NCBI GenBank assembly: GCA_964609495.1
Contig: CAZSTA010000060.1
Span: forward strand, 1-18,152
Direction: 5' to 3'
DNA length: 18,152 bases
Origin: CAZSTA01 sp964609495 [NCBI: uncultured bacterium]
GTDB lineage: Bacteria > CAZSTA01
Shown: piece after piece, positions 1-7,995 of the stretch
Position numbering within the stretch: position 1 is the first letter of the stretch
How the letters are laid out: every line of letters begins with the position of its first letter
Made by a program: the position numbers and the translations under genes
Notes under the pieces: generated by a model
What the model was told of the DNA's origin: nothing
Database searches by the model: none
Seen by the model: only the letters and a program-made list of their open reading frames with translations

Positions 1-482
<482 letters not shown>

Positions 483-563
483 TAAGGAGTTAGCGAATGG
501 AAGCATTCGTTAGGTCGGTAGCCGCTTTACCTGACTTCAGCACATTGTTGGACTTTCAAATGG

Positions 564-576
564 TGATCTTTGACAA
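564..576 (+). promoter_or_regulatory. boxA-like rRNA antitermination element
   Basis: The sequence 'tgatctttgacaa' matches the E. coli rrn boxA 'tgctctttaacaa' at 11 of 13 positions and sits in the 16S-23S spacer, where boxA is normally found. In known systems boxA RNA binds NusB-NusE (S10) and supports antitermination of rRNA transcription. The assignment rests on motif and position only. Confidence 0.55.
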
Positions 577-607
577 ATGAATATAGTTTTGGGTAGTGCA
601 TCTTCGA

Positions 608-634
608 TAACAGATGATAGATAACGGTTACTCG
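608..634 (+). repeat. 23S processing stalk, 5' arm
   Basis: This 27-nt segment just before 23S is complementary to 4393-4419 just after 23S. All 27 positions pair, one of them a G.U wobble. Together they would form the double-stranded stalk that RNase III normally cuts to release pre-23S rRNA. Confidence 0.85.
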
Positions 635-1178
635 AGGTCGTCAAGTTAGTAAGGGCATACGGTGGATGCCTTGGTGCTAGGAGTTGAGGAAGGGCGTGGC
701 TAACGGCGATACGCCCTGGGGAGTTGTAAGCAAGCTTTGATCCAGGGATACCCGAATTGGGAAACCAGTTGCGATGAACTCGCAACATCGTGATCTGAAC
801 ACATAGGATCACGAGAGGATACCAGGGGAATTGAAACATCTTAGTACCCTGAGGAAAGGAAAGCAAAAGCGATTCCCCCAGTAGTGGCGAGCGAAAAGGG
901 ATGAGCCTAAACCGATCTCACCTAAGAGCCTGTAGGCGTTGTGAGCTCGGGGTAGCGGGGCGTCACTGGGCTGGGCTACAGACCGGCCGAGGAGTTACAA
1001 ATTCCCTTTTGATCCGAAAGGTATTGGAAAAGCCTACCATAGATGGCGATAGTCCAGTAGGAGTAGGAAGGGAACTCCTTGAGTGATGTTTCCCCAAGTA
1101 CTACGGGGACCCACCCTGTAGGAATCCGGGAGAATCACCTCCTAAGGCTAAATACTACCTAGCAACCGATAGTGGAGA

Positions 1179-1209
<31 letters not shown>

Positions 1210-2512
1210 GGTTGAGGGGAGTGAAATAGTACCTGAAACCGTGTGCCTACAAGCAGTGGGAGCACTATACTGCAGCCTTTAAGGCCGCGGTAGTGTGACT
1301 GCGTGCCTGTTGAAGAATGAGCCGGCGAGTTACTAGGCGTAGCGTTAGGCTAAGCGGATTACGCGTAACCAAAGCGAAAGCGAGTCTGAATAGGGCGACA
1401 AGTTGCGTCTAGTAGACCCGAAACCGAGTGAGCTATCCATGGCCAGGGTGAAGCGTGTGTGACAACACGTGGAGGCCCGAACCCGTTAACGTTGAAATGT
1501 TATGGGATGAGCTGTGGATAGGAGTGAAAAGCTAAACGAACTCGGCGATAGCTGGTTCTCCCCGAAATAGCTTTAGGGCTAGCCTCGACTCGTAAGTTAT
1601 GGAGGTAGAGCACTGATAGGGCTAGGGGCCTTACCAGGTTACTGAACTCTATCAAACTCCGAATGCCATAACTTTTTAGGTCGGGAGTCAGACCGTGGGG
1701 GATAAGCCTCATAGTCAAAAGGGAAACAGCCCAAACCGTCAGCTAAGGTCCCTAAGTATAGGCTAAGTGGTAAAGGATGTGGAATTACTCAGACAACCAG
1801 GATGTTGGCTTAGAAGCAGCCATCATTGAAAGAGTGCGTAATAGCTCACTGGTCAAGCGGTTCCGCGCCGATAATTATCGGGGCTCAAGCCTATCACCGA
1901 AGCTACGGAAGTGGCCCAACCTCCGGGTTGTCCACTTGGTAGGGGAGCGTCCCATATTAGGTTGAAGGTAGACCGTAAGGACTACTGGACGAGATGGGAG
2001 TGAGAATGCCGGCATAAGTAGCGATAAGACGGGAGAGCAAACCCGTCCGCCTAAAGCCTAAGGTTTCCTGGGGAAGGTTAAACCGCCCAGGGTTAGTCGG
2101 TGCCTAAGCCGAGGACGAAAGTCGTAGGCGATGGATAACTGGTCAATATTCCAGTACCACCCTAGGATCGCTACCAGCGATGGGGTGACGCAGGAGGGCA
2201 GACCAGCGCGCGATTGGAAGTGCGCGTCTAAGCCAGTAGGAGGATCGCCCAGGCAAATCCAGGCGATCATAACTCTGAGAGGTTATAGAGAGCTCTTTTT
2301 TGAGCGAATTGGTTGATCCCACACTGACAAGAAAAGCCTCTAGTGAGATTTTAGGGTGACCGTACCGCAAACCAACACAGGTAGGCCGGGAGAGAATCCT
2401 CAGGCGCTCGAGAGAACCCTCGTTAAGGAACTCGGCAAAATGATCCCGTAACTTAGGGAGAAGGGATGCCCCATTAACGTGAACCGACTGGCTCGGGGAG
2501 CGAGAAGGGGTT

Positions 2513-2546
<34 letters not shown>

Positions 2547-2696
2547 ACACAGGTCTCTGCTAAGTCGTAAGACGATGTATAGGGGCTGACGCCTGCCCGG
2601 TGCTGGAAGGTTAAGGGGAGGGGTCAGTTCGGTCTTTTAGGCCGAGCGAAGCTCTGAACTGAAGCCCCAGTGAACGGCGGCTGTAACTATAACAGT

Positions 2697-3407
2697 AGTC
2701 TGGCTACGAGACGGCTGTTATAAAATTCGGCTATATGCTGGGAAATCTGAGTATCCCACACTACCGAGGAGGTAAAAATGTGATGGGTGCAGATGATCAG
2801 CAGGAAAGACTGCCGAGTTGTCAGGATCATTTGGGGTGCTATATAGCAGGGTTTGTAGATGGAGAAGGAAGCTTTAGTGTATCACTCAAACCGCATCCAA
2901 ATATGAGGCTTGGATGGGTGGTTGACCCGGTATTTCAAGTCTATCAACATAAGGATAGAGTTGGGATATTAAAGCTCATACAGAGTTATTTGGGATGTGG
3001 AAAGATTAAGCCTAAATCTCCAACGAGTAATACGATGGTGTATATCGTGGGTAACAGAAGAACCCTACTAGAAAAGATAATACCCTTCTTTGAGAAATAT
3101 AAGTTGATATCTTCAAAGTATGAAGATTACTTGAAATTCAAAGAGATCCTAGAGAGGATGAAAGAGAAGGAGCATTTGACGCTGGAAGGTTTGAAAGGGA
3201 TAGTTTCTATAGCCTGTTCGATGAATAGTAATGGAAAACAGCGTAAATACTCTGAACAACTCGTCCTTGACTCTCTGGCAGAATCCTCAGAGACTATACG
3301 CCGGACATCTCAGATAGAGATGAAGATATAGTCCGATCTGCATGGCGACATGCAGAGCTAGGCAGAAATGATCTAGCCGCCCTTGAGAGAGGGTAGTAAC
3401 AAAAATG
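2697..3407 (+). ncRNA. Group I intron in 23S rRNA at position 1923 (E. coli numbering)
   Basis: Removing 2697-3407 joins 'gtaactataacagt' to 'cctaaggtagcg', restoring helix 69 and the conserved 23S sequence. The upstream exon ends in U (2696) and the intron ends in G (3407), as group I introns do. Helices that can be drawn: P1, exon 2689-2696 with guide 2714-2721, eight pairs including the U.G at the splice site; P3, 2726-2731 with 3300-3305; P4, 2737-2740 with 2798-2801; P6, 2810-2817 with 3273-3281 (one bulge); P7, 3292-3298 with 3327-3333, within textbook R ('cagagacta') and S ('aagatatagtcc') elements; P8, 3306-3311 with 3317-3322; P9, 3338-3344 with 3349-3355, closed by a GCGA tetraloop; and two smaller 3' hairpins. 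The insertion point equals the I-CeuI target site. Autocatalytic splicing is predicted, not shown. The endonuclease ORF sits mainly in the P6 loop. Confidence 0.93.
2780..3331 (+). CDS. LAGLIDADG homing endonuclease encoded in the 23S intron
   Basis: The product is 183 residues long with one LAGLIDADG motif ('YIAGFVDGEG', residues 21-30; Glu29 is the expected metal-binding acid). Single-motif members such as I-CreI and I-CeuI act as homodimers that cut intron-less 23S genes and so drive intron homing. Size is close to I-CreI (163) and I-CeuI (218). An upstream in-frame ATG at 2735 lies in the ribozyme P element and has no ribosome-binding site. The strong 'gaggagg' at 2766-2772 sits 7 nt before GTG 2780 and 10 nt before ATG 2783, so translation most likely begins at one of these. 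The last 16 codons run through the R, P3, P8 and S core elements, and the stop TAG (3329-3331) lies in the 3' strand of P7. RNA-splicing (maturase) activity cannot be excluded. By insertion site the nearest known relative in kind is I-CeuI; sequence orthology is not shown. Confidence 0.92.
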   Translation: MMGADDQQERLPSCQDHLGCYIAGFVDGEGSFSVSLKPHPNMRLGWVVDPVFQVYQHKDRVGILKLIQSYLGCGKIKPKSPTSNTMVYIVGNRRTLLEKIIPFFEKYKLISSKYEDYLKFKEILERMKEKEHLTLEGLKGIVSIACSMNSNGKQRKYSEQLVLDSLAESSETIRRTSQIEMKI

Positions 3408-3428
3408 CCTAAGGTAGCGAAATTCCTC

Positions 3429-3502
<74 letters not shown>

Positions 3503-3908
3503 TAATACTCGTGAAGATGCGAGTTACCCGCGACAGGACGGATAGACCCCGTGGAGCTTTACTATAGCTTGATATTGAATTTTGGTGGAGCATGTGTAGC
3601 ATAGGTGGGAGGCTGGGAAGGCGGATCGCCAGATTCGCTGGAGCCATCATTGAAATACCACTCTTGTTTTAGCGGAATCCTAACTTCGACCTGTGAAGCC
3701 AGGCGGAGAACAGTGTCAGGTGGGTAGTTTGACTGGGGTGGTCGCCTCCTAAAAGGTAACGGAGGCGTCCAAAGGTTCCCTCAGCGCGGTTGGCAATCGC
3801 GCCCCCAAGAGTATAAAGGCAGAAGGGAGCTTAACTGCGAGATAAACAAATCGAGCAGGTGCGAAAGCAGGGCTTAGTGACCCGACGGTTCCATGTGAGT
3901 GGGCCGGA

Positions 3909-3945
<37 letters not shown>

Positions 3946-3980
3946 AATCTTCCCCCGATAGTTCACATAGACGGGGAGGC

Positions 3981-4016
<36 letters not shown>

Positions 4017-4049
4017 CGGAGCAGGTCCCAAGGGTTTGGCTGTACTCCA

Positions 4050-4101
<52 letters not shown>

Positions 4102-4392
4102 TATCCGTCGCGGGCGGAGGAGGCTTGAAAGGAGCTGCCCCTAGTACGAGAGGATTGGGGTGGACGAACCGCTAGTGTTTCAGTTGTTTTGCCAAAAGCA
4201 CGGCTGAGTAGCTATGTTCGGAGGAGATAAGCGCTGAAAGCATCTAAGCGTGAAGCTCACCTTAAGATTAAGCTTCCCACAGCGTTAAGCTGGTAAGACT
4301 CCTGATAGATGATCAGGTTGATAGGCCAGAGGTGTAAGAGTGGTGACATTTTTAGCTTACTGGTACTAATAAGTCGAGGGCTTGGCGGCTCA

Positions 4393-4419
4393 CGAGTAAC
4401 CGTTATCTATCGTCTGTTA
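4393..4419 (+). repeat. 23S processing stalk, 3' arm
   Basis: This arm is complementary to 608-634 over 27 positions with one G.U pair. It begins directly after helix 1 of 23S and ends 13 nt before 5S. It marks where RNase III would cut between 23S and 5S. Confidence 0.85.
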
Positions 4420-4432
4420 CTAATGAAATCAA

Positions 4433-4553
4433 TTCCTGGTGACCAGAGCGGAGGGGCCCACACCCGTTCCCATTCCGAACACGGTAGTTAAGCCCTCCAG
4501 CGCCGATGGTACTGCACGGGGGACTGTGTGGGAGAGTAGGCCGTTGCCAGGAA
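4433..4553 (+). rRNA. rrf: 5S ribosomal RNA
   Basis: The 121-nt gene is bounded by helix I ('ttcctggt' with 'gccaggaa'). It contains the conserved 'cccattccgaacacgg' (4469-4484) and 'agcgccgatggtact' (4500-4514) segments. It follows 23S by about 40 nt, completing a standard 16S-23S-5S order. Confidence 0.97.
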
Positions 4554-4565
4554 TTTTTATTTTTG
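4543..4565 (+). terminator. Possible weak terminator after 5S
   Basis: The 3' strand of 5S helix I is followed at once by a run of T (4554-4558) and a second T-run at 4560-4564. No independent strong hairpin precedes the T-runs, so helix I of 5S itself would have to act as the stem. Read-through into the next gene 27 nt further on is quite possible. Confidence 0.35.
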
Positions 4566-4591
4566 AGAGTCAAGAAAGGTAGGTGGATAAT

Positions 4592-4834
4592 ATGGACTAC
4601 GCGAGATTTTGCCCAGGGAGCATCTCTATCCGCCAACCTATCCCTGAGTTTGTGGAGTGTCCTCGCTGTGGAGAAGAGGTGGAGATTTGGACGGATGAGA
4701 TAACAACCCGATGTCAAAATTGTCAGATGACTATCTCGAGAGATAGAGCGCCCTCTTGCATAGATTGGTGTAAATTTGCCAAGGATTGCCTCGGTGTGGA
4801 GGCTTATAACCGCCTTAAAGGTGGCGGTAAATAG
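4592..4834 (+). CDS. Small cysteine-rich zinc-ribbon-like protein
   Basis: This 80-residue soluble protein has paired cysteines CPRC (23/26) and CQNC (41/44), the pattern of a treble-clef or zinc-ribbon knuckle. A second cysteine group (56, 60, 66) lies in the segment 'PSCIDWCKFAKDCLG'. I recall similar small proteins with a PSCIDWCKxAKxC tail in anaerobic bacteria and archaea, annotated only as hypothetical; no activity is known to me. The second cysteine set might bind a further metal or an Fe-S cluster, which is speculation. An in-frame GTG at 4583 is possible, but ATG 4592 is preferred because 'aggtagg' (4577-4583) is well spaced from it. The gene begins 38 nt after 5S with no clear promoter, so it may be fed by rRNA operon read-through. 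It converges on the TPR gene with a 19-bp gap. Confidence 0.85.
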   Translation: MDYARFCPGSISIRQPIPEFVECPRCGEEVEIWTDEITTRCQNCQMTISRDRAPSCIDWCKFAKDCLGVEAYNRLKGGGK

Positions 4835-4853
4835 GAAAATTTCACTTTCCCTC

Positions 4854-6311
4854 TTACTCTTCTAGTTTTATGATGTTATCCATAGCCATCCTGCGAAGTT
4901 GACCATCCTCTAATAGCTTTATCACCATCTCAAATTGATTTATAGCTTTTTCCTTCTCGCCTTTCTTCCGATAGGCAGCTCCAAGATTATAGTGGGCTTC
5001 AACAAGATCTGGCTTAAGAGCTATAGCTTTAGATAATTCCTCAATCGTCTCGTCCAACTTATCTTTAGCTCGGTAGGCTACACCCAGATTATAGTGAATC
5101 TCGGCAGAATTGGAGTCGAATTTAAGAGCCTTCTGATATTGAGCTATAGCCTCATCTAACCACCCCTTGTCATAATAAGCTATCCCCAGATTGCTATGAG
5201 CAGCGGCGAAATAAGGTTTGAACTTCAGAGCCTTTTGGTACTGTGCTATTGCCTCTTTCAACATTCCCTTGCCATAATAGGCTAGTCCTAGATTATTATA
5301 AGCCTCGGCAAAGTAAGATTTGATCTCAATTGCTCTCTTATACTCAGCAATCGCTTCCTCGATCTTGCCCTGAGCTCGGTAAACTAGTCCTAAGTTATTA
5401 TGAGCTTCAGCGAAGTTGGGATTAAGCCCTAAGGCGACCTTATATTCAGCTATAGCCTCATCTATTTTCCCCTGATTATAATACGATATCCCTAGATTAT
5501 TATGGGCCGCAGCGAAATCGGGAGAAAGCTCCATCGTAGATTGCAACGAGGATATAGATTTATCCAGTTTGAGCGCTAAGGCATTCTGCAGTGATATTAC
5601 CGCCTCATCTAAGCGACCCTCTTCCCCATATATAATTCCCAGATTATAGTGAGCGGCAGATAGATTCGGCTCGATAGACAAAGCTGATTGGTAGGCACTT
5701 ATCGCCTCTTTCTTTTGTTCTTGCCAGTAGTGAGAATTGCCCTTATATAAATATATTACTTCCCTTCCTATCGCGACTTTAGAAGGATAAGATAGGGCAG
5801 AAGAAAAACTAGCAATGGCTTCCTCATCCTCACCCCTTTGATATCTTATGAGCCCGATTAGCAATGGAGGAAGGCAGGATAGATCGTTTACAGTGAGCTT
5901 CATCAGGAAGTTATCTATACTATCGATTTCCTTTTTCCCAGAACTATCTCGCTCATATATCAGTTGAATATATATATTGTATAAATCCGTCTTTAGATCG
6001 AACCACCCATATAGCACGATCTGGTACCCGTATTCATTCCCGTGATATCGAGCCTCTATATCATCCTCGATAGCTTCCTCAAATTTTTCTACATGTATTC
6101 CCTCTTCCTCTAAAGGTTTCAAAGCTTCTATCAGATACTTAGTGGAATACACCACATATTCCGATTTTGAACTAATTTGATCGAAATCTGCGATGAGGAT
6201 ATTTACTCCTTGCAAACTAGAGGAGGCATTTGCAATGATCCTGCTACTTAAGATTTGAAATACCAAAATAGCGATTACAAATTTAGCTAATATATAAACT
6301 CTTTTCCTCAT
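4854..6311 (-). CDS. Exported TPR-repeat protein
   Basis: The 485-residue product starts with a basic, hydrophobic signal segment (residues 1-30, likely cleavage near 'ANA-SS'). Residues 35-145 form a domain I do not firmly recognise; its alternating strands ('VNILIADFD', 'YQIVLYGWFD', 'YIQLIYE') loosely recall periplasmic TolB-N/FlgO-like domains. Residues 150-480 are about nine tetratricopeptide repeats with the usual 'AHxNLGxAYxxxGxxxEAIxxYxxAL' consensus, which normally form a curved protein-binding surface. One repeat near residues 240-262 is degenerate. Location is probably periplasmic or envelope-associated. The start is supported by 'aggtgag' upstream of the ATG. The gene lies 63 bp downstream of the lipoprotein gene on the same strand, so both are probably transcribed from the promoter at 6806-6834. 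The partner is unknown. Confidence 0.9.
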   Translation of the reverse strand: MRKRVYILAKFVIAILVFQILSSRIIANASSSLQGVNILIADFDQISSKSEYVVYSTKYLIEALKPLEEEGIHVEKFEEAIEDDIEARYHGNEYGYQIVLYGWFDLKTDLYNIYIQLIYERDSSGKKEIDSIDNFLMKLTVNDLSCLPPLLIGLIRYQRGEDEEAIASFSSALSYPSKVAIGREVIYLYKGNSHYWQEQKKEAISAYQSALSIEPNLSAAHYNLGIIYGEEGRLDEAVISLQNALALKLDKSISSLQSTMELSPDFAAAHNNLGISYYNQGKIDEAIAEYKVALGLNPNFAEAHNNLGLVYRAQGKIEEAIAEYKRAIEIKSYFAEAYNNLGLAYYGKGMLKEAIAQYQKALKFKPYFAAAHSNLGIAYYDKGWLDEAIAQYQKALKFDSNSAEIHYNLGVAYRAKDKLDETIEELSKAIALKPDLVEAHYNLGAAYRKKGEKEKAINQFEMVIKLLEDGQLRRMAMDNIIKLEE

Positions 6312-6374
6312 TTATTCTCACCTATTTAGATCGCCTCTCCCTCAAGTTCAATCCTATTAGAGATAAGATTCCCC

Positions 6375-6761
6375 CTAATCGCAGATATCCGGCTCTTCTA
6401 CTGTAACCATTATATTCACCTTGCCAAAGCTCTCCCTGCGTCCATCACTCACCTGCACCCTAATAGTGAACACTTGATCCTCTTGCACCTGAGGAGCTGT
6501 CCAGGATACGAATTCTCCCTTAGTAGCACTTAGTAAACCTTCATTTGCGCTCCAAGTAAAGGTCAACTCATCATCTTCATTAGGATCAGCCGATTTAGCC
6601 TGCATTTCGACCACTTTTCCTGCCTGAACCACAGTTGAGGAAATTACTATATTAACTGGAAAGGGCATATAGTTATATTCACCAGGGCTATAACTACTAC
6701 ATCCTAAGAGCAGAATAGCGATCCCTAACAAGGACAAGATGAATATTACGACTCTTCCCAT
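6375..6761 (-). CDS. Lipoprotein with PKD/Ig-like domain
   Basis: The 128-residue product has a short basic N-terminus, a hydrophobic stretch, and the lipobox 'LLLGC' with Cys21 as the expected lipidation site, so it is probably anchored in a membrane. Residues 35-122 form one beta-sandwich domain with the PKD-like pattern 'DELTFTWSANEG ... WTAPQ ... VSDGR'. Such domains mediate binding or spacing and have no catalytic role. The frame is open back to a TTG at 6779. ATG 6761 is preferred because 'ggggaagg' lies about 5 nt before it and because this gives a normal signal-peptide length. It is the first gene of a two-gene unit with the TPR protein; a shared envelope complex is an inference from that arrangement. 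Confidence 0.85.
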   Translation of the reverse strand: MGRVVIFILSLLGIAILLLGCSSYSPGEYNYMPFPVNIVISSTVVQAGKVVEMQAKSADPNEDDELTFTWSANEGLLSATKGEFVSWTAPQVQEDQVFTIRVQVSDGRRESFGKVNIMVTVEEPDICD

Positions 6762-6805
6762 TTTTCCTTCCCCTTTCAAAGAGTAACCTGGGCAGTTATA
6801 TTTAT

Positions 6806-6834
6806 AGTATAGAACAAGTATGTAGAATTGTCAA
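6806..6834 (-). promoter_or_regulatory. Near-consensus sigma-70 promoter of the lipoprotein-TPR unit
   Basis: On the minus strand, -35 TTGACA (6829-6834) and -10 TATACT (6806-6811) are separated by exactly 17 bp. Transcription would begin near 6799, about 38 nt before the preferred ATG at 6761. This is one of the two best promoters in the window. Confidence 0.8.
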
Positions 6835-6943
6835 GTGTTTTTTGACAAATCAATCCCTTCTGGCTTTGAGTCCTCAAGCCATATTCTATAAAAGGTCGAG
6901 AAGAGATGGAATAGAGCTCTGATAAATCTCATAACATATCTAA

Positions 6944-6971
6944 GGGGGCTAACTTCAACAAGCTAGCCCCC
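6944..6971 (-). terminator. Inverted repeat after the isomerase-oxidoreductase operon
   Basis: An 8-bp GC-rich stem ('gggggcta' at 6944-6951 with 'tagccccc' at 6964-6971) has a 12-nt loop. It lies 22 bp beyond the stop of the last operon gene on the minus strand. The T-tract after it is poor, so it may act as a weak or factor-aided terminator or as an RNA-stabilising end. Confidence 0.5.
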
Positions 6972-6992
6972 CGTCTTGAGGACAAGGACTCT

Positions 6993-7982
6993 CTAAAGCG
7001 GCAGCTTCACCGGTTTACCCTCGGAGGCTGACTTATAAGCTCCTAAAGCGACCTCCATAGCCTTCAAGCCATCCCAACCAGTAACCTTGACCGAGGAACC
7101 AGTCTCTACCGCCTCAACGAAATCGGTGATCATCGCTAGATCCATATTCTCCCCCCAAAAGACCCAGTCGGTGCTCATAGTCCTATCGCTATATACTGCC
7201 ATATTCTGGGCAAAGAGATCGAGGTCGATCACTCCTTCAGTCCCAACGATCTCCATCGTTACATCTCCCCAGGTGGGGAAGGACTTCGGGCGAGACCAAC
7301 TAGCATCTAGGCTAGCGAACATTCCGTTCTCGAATTCCACAGTTAAAATACCACAGTCGTCGATATCCACATCGTGGAGCAAAGTATCGATCTCAGCATA
7401 TACTTCTACTATCTCCTTGCCGAAGAACCATCGCCATAGATCGACTACGTGGACGGTATGATCCATAACCGCCCCTCCTCCAGACTTCTCCTTCTCCAAG
7501 AACCAGCCCGGAGGCATCCTCCCGTGATTAGTCCCTTTAATCGCTAATATCTCTCCTATCGCCTCCTGCTCTAACATCTGCTTCGTCTGGATAGAGGAAG
7601 CGGTAAAGCGACAAGGGAAGGCTGTCATCAACTGGACATTGTTCTCCTCGCTAGCCTCGATCATAGCTTGAGCATCAGCGATAGTGATAGAGATTGGCTT
7701 TTCGCAGAGGATATGCTTTCCAGCCTTAGCTGACGCTACTGCCATCTCCTTATGAGCAACATTAGGAGAACAGATAATAACCGCATCCACATCCTGAGCT
7801 AATAGCTCGTTATAATCCTTATAATATCTCTTCGCTCCGAACTTATCCAAGGCGTTTTTGCCCCTGACTTCATTATCGTCCGCTATTCCCACGAACTCCA
7901 CCTTATCGGAGAGCATAGTCAGAGCGAGAGCATAGCTATAAGCATGCATATGAGCAAAACTTATCATTCCGACCTTAACCAA
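6993..7982 (-). CDS. Gfo/Idh/MocA-family oxidoreductase (second of pair)
   Basis: The 329-residue length is normal for this family of NAD(P)-dependent sugar or inositol dehydrogenases. An N-terminal Rossmann domain covers about residues 1-120, with a variant nucleotide loop 'SFAHMHA'. The signature EKP is at 94-96. In the C-terminal alpha/beta domain, Asp174 and His178 form the family's DxxxH catalytic pair within 'SGGGAVMDHTVH'. The start is TTG at 7982: 'ggaggtg' is correctly spaced before it, and the next ATG would remove the first beta strand. It follows the first oxidoreductase by 13 bp and ends the operon. The known reaction type is oxidation or reduction of a hydroxyl on a sugar, sugar acid or cyclitol; the substrate cannot be read from sequence. 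It is not a recent copy of its neighbour, since the two proteins are clearly diverged. Confidence 0.92.
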   Translation of the reverse strand: MVKVGMISFAHMHAYSYALALTMLSDKVEFVGIADDNEVRGKNALDKFGAKRYYKDYNELLAQDVDAVIICSPNVAHKEMAVASAKAGKHILCEKPISITIADAQAMIEASEENNVQLMTAFPCRFTASSIQTKQMLEQEAIGEILAIKGTNHGRMPPGWFLEKEKSGGGAVMDHTVHVVDLWRWFFGKEIVEVYAEIDTLLHDVDIDDCGILTVEFENGMFASLDASWSRPKSFPTWGDVTMEIVGTEGVIDLDLFAQNMAVYSDRTMSTDWVFWGENMDLAMITDFVEAVETGSSVKVTGWDGLKAMEVALGAYKSASEGKPVKLPL

Positions 7983-7995
7983 AGTGCTTCACCTC

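Larger units (their letters stand above)
483..635 (+). other. 16S-23S internal transcribed spacer without tRNA genes
   Basis: The spacer is only about 150 nt long. I see no tRNA-like cloverleaf, no T-loop 'ggttcga' element and no Ile or Ala anticodon arm, so the spacer is tRNA-free. It contains a small hairpin at about 489-515 (arms 'agcgaatg' and 'cattcgtt'), a boxA-like antitermination sequence, and the 5' arm of the 23S processing stalk. Confidence 0.85.

Noticed and set aside
483-635. tRNA gene in the rRNA spacer
   Set aside because: No cloverleaf, T-loop or acceptor stem can be drawn.
2735-2779. ATG 2735 as the start of the homing endonuclease
   Set aside because: It lies in the ribozyme P element without a ribosome-binding site, whereas GTG 2780 and ATG 2783 follow a strong one.
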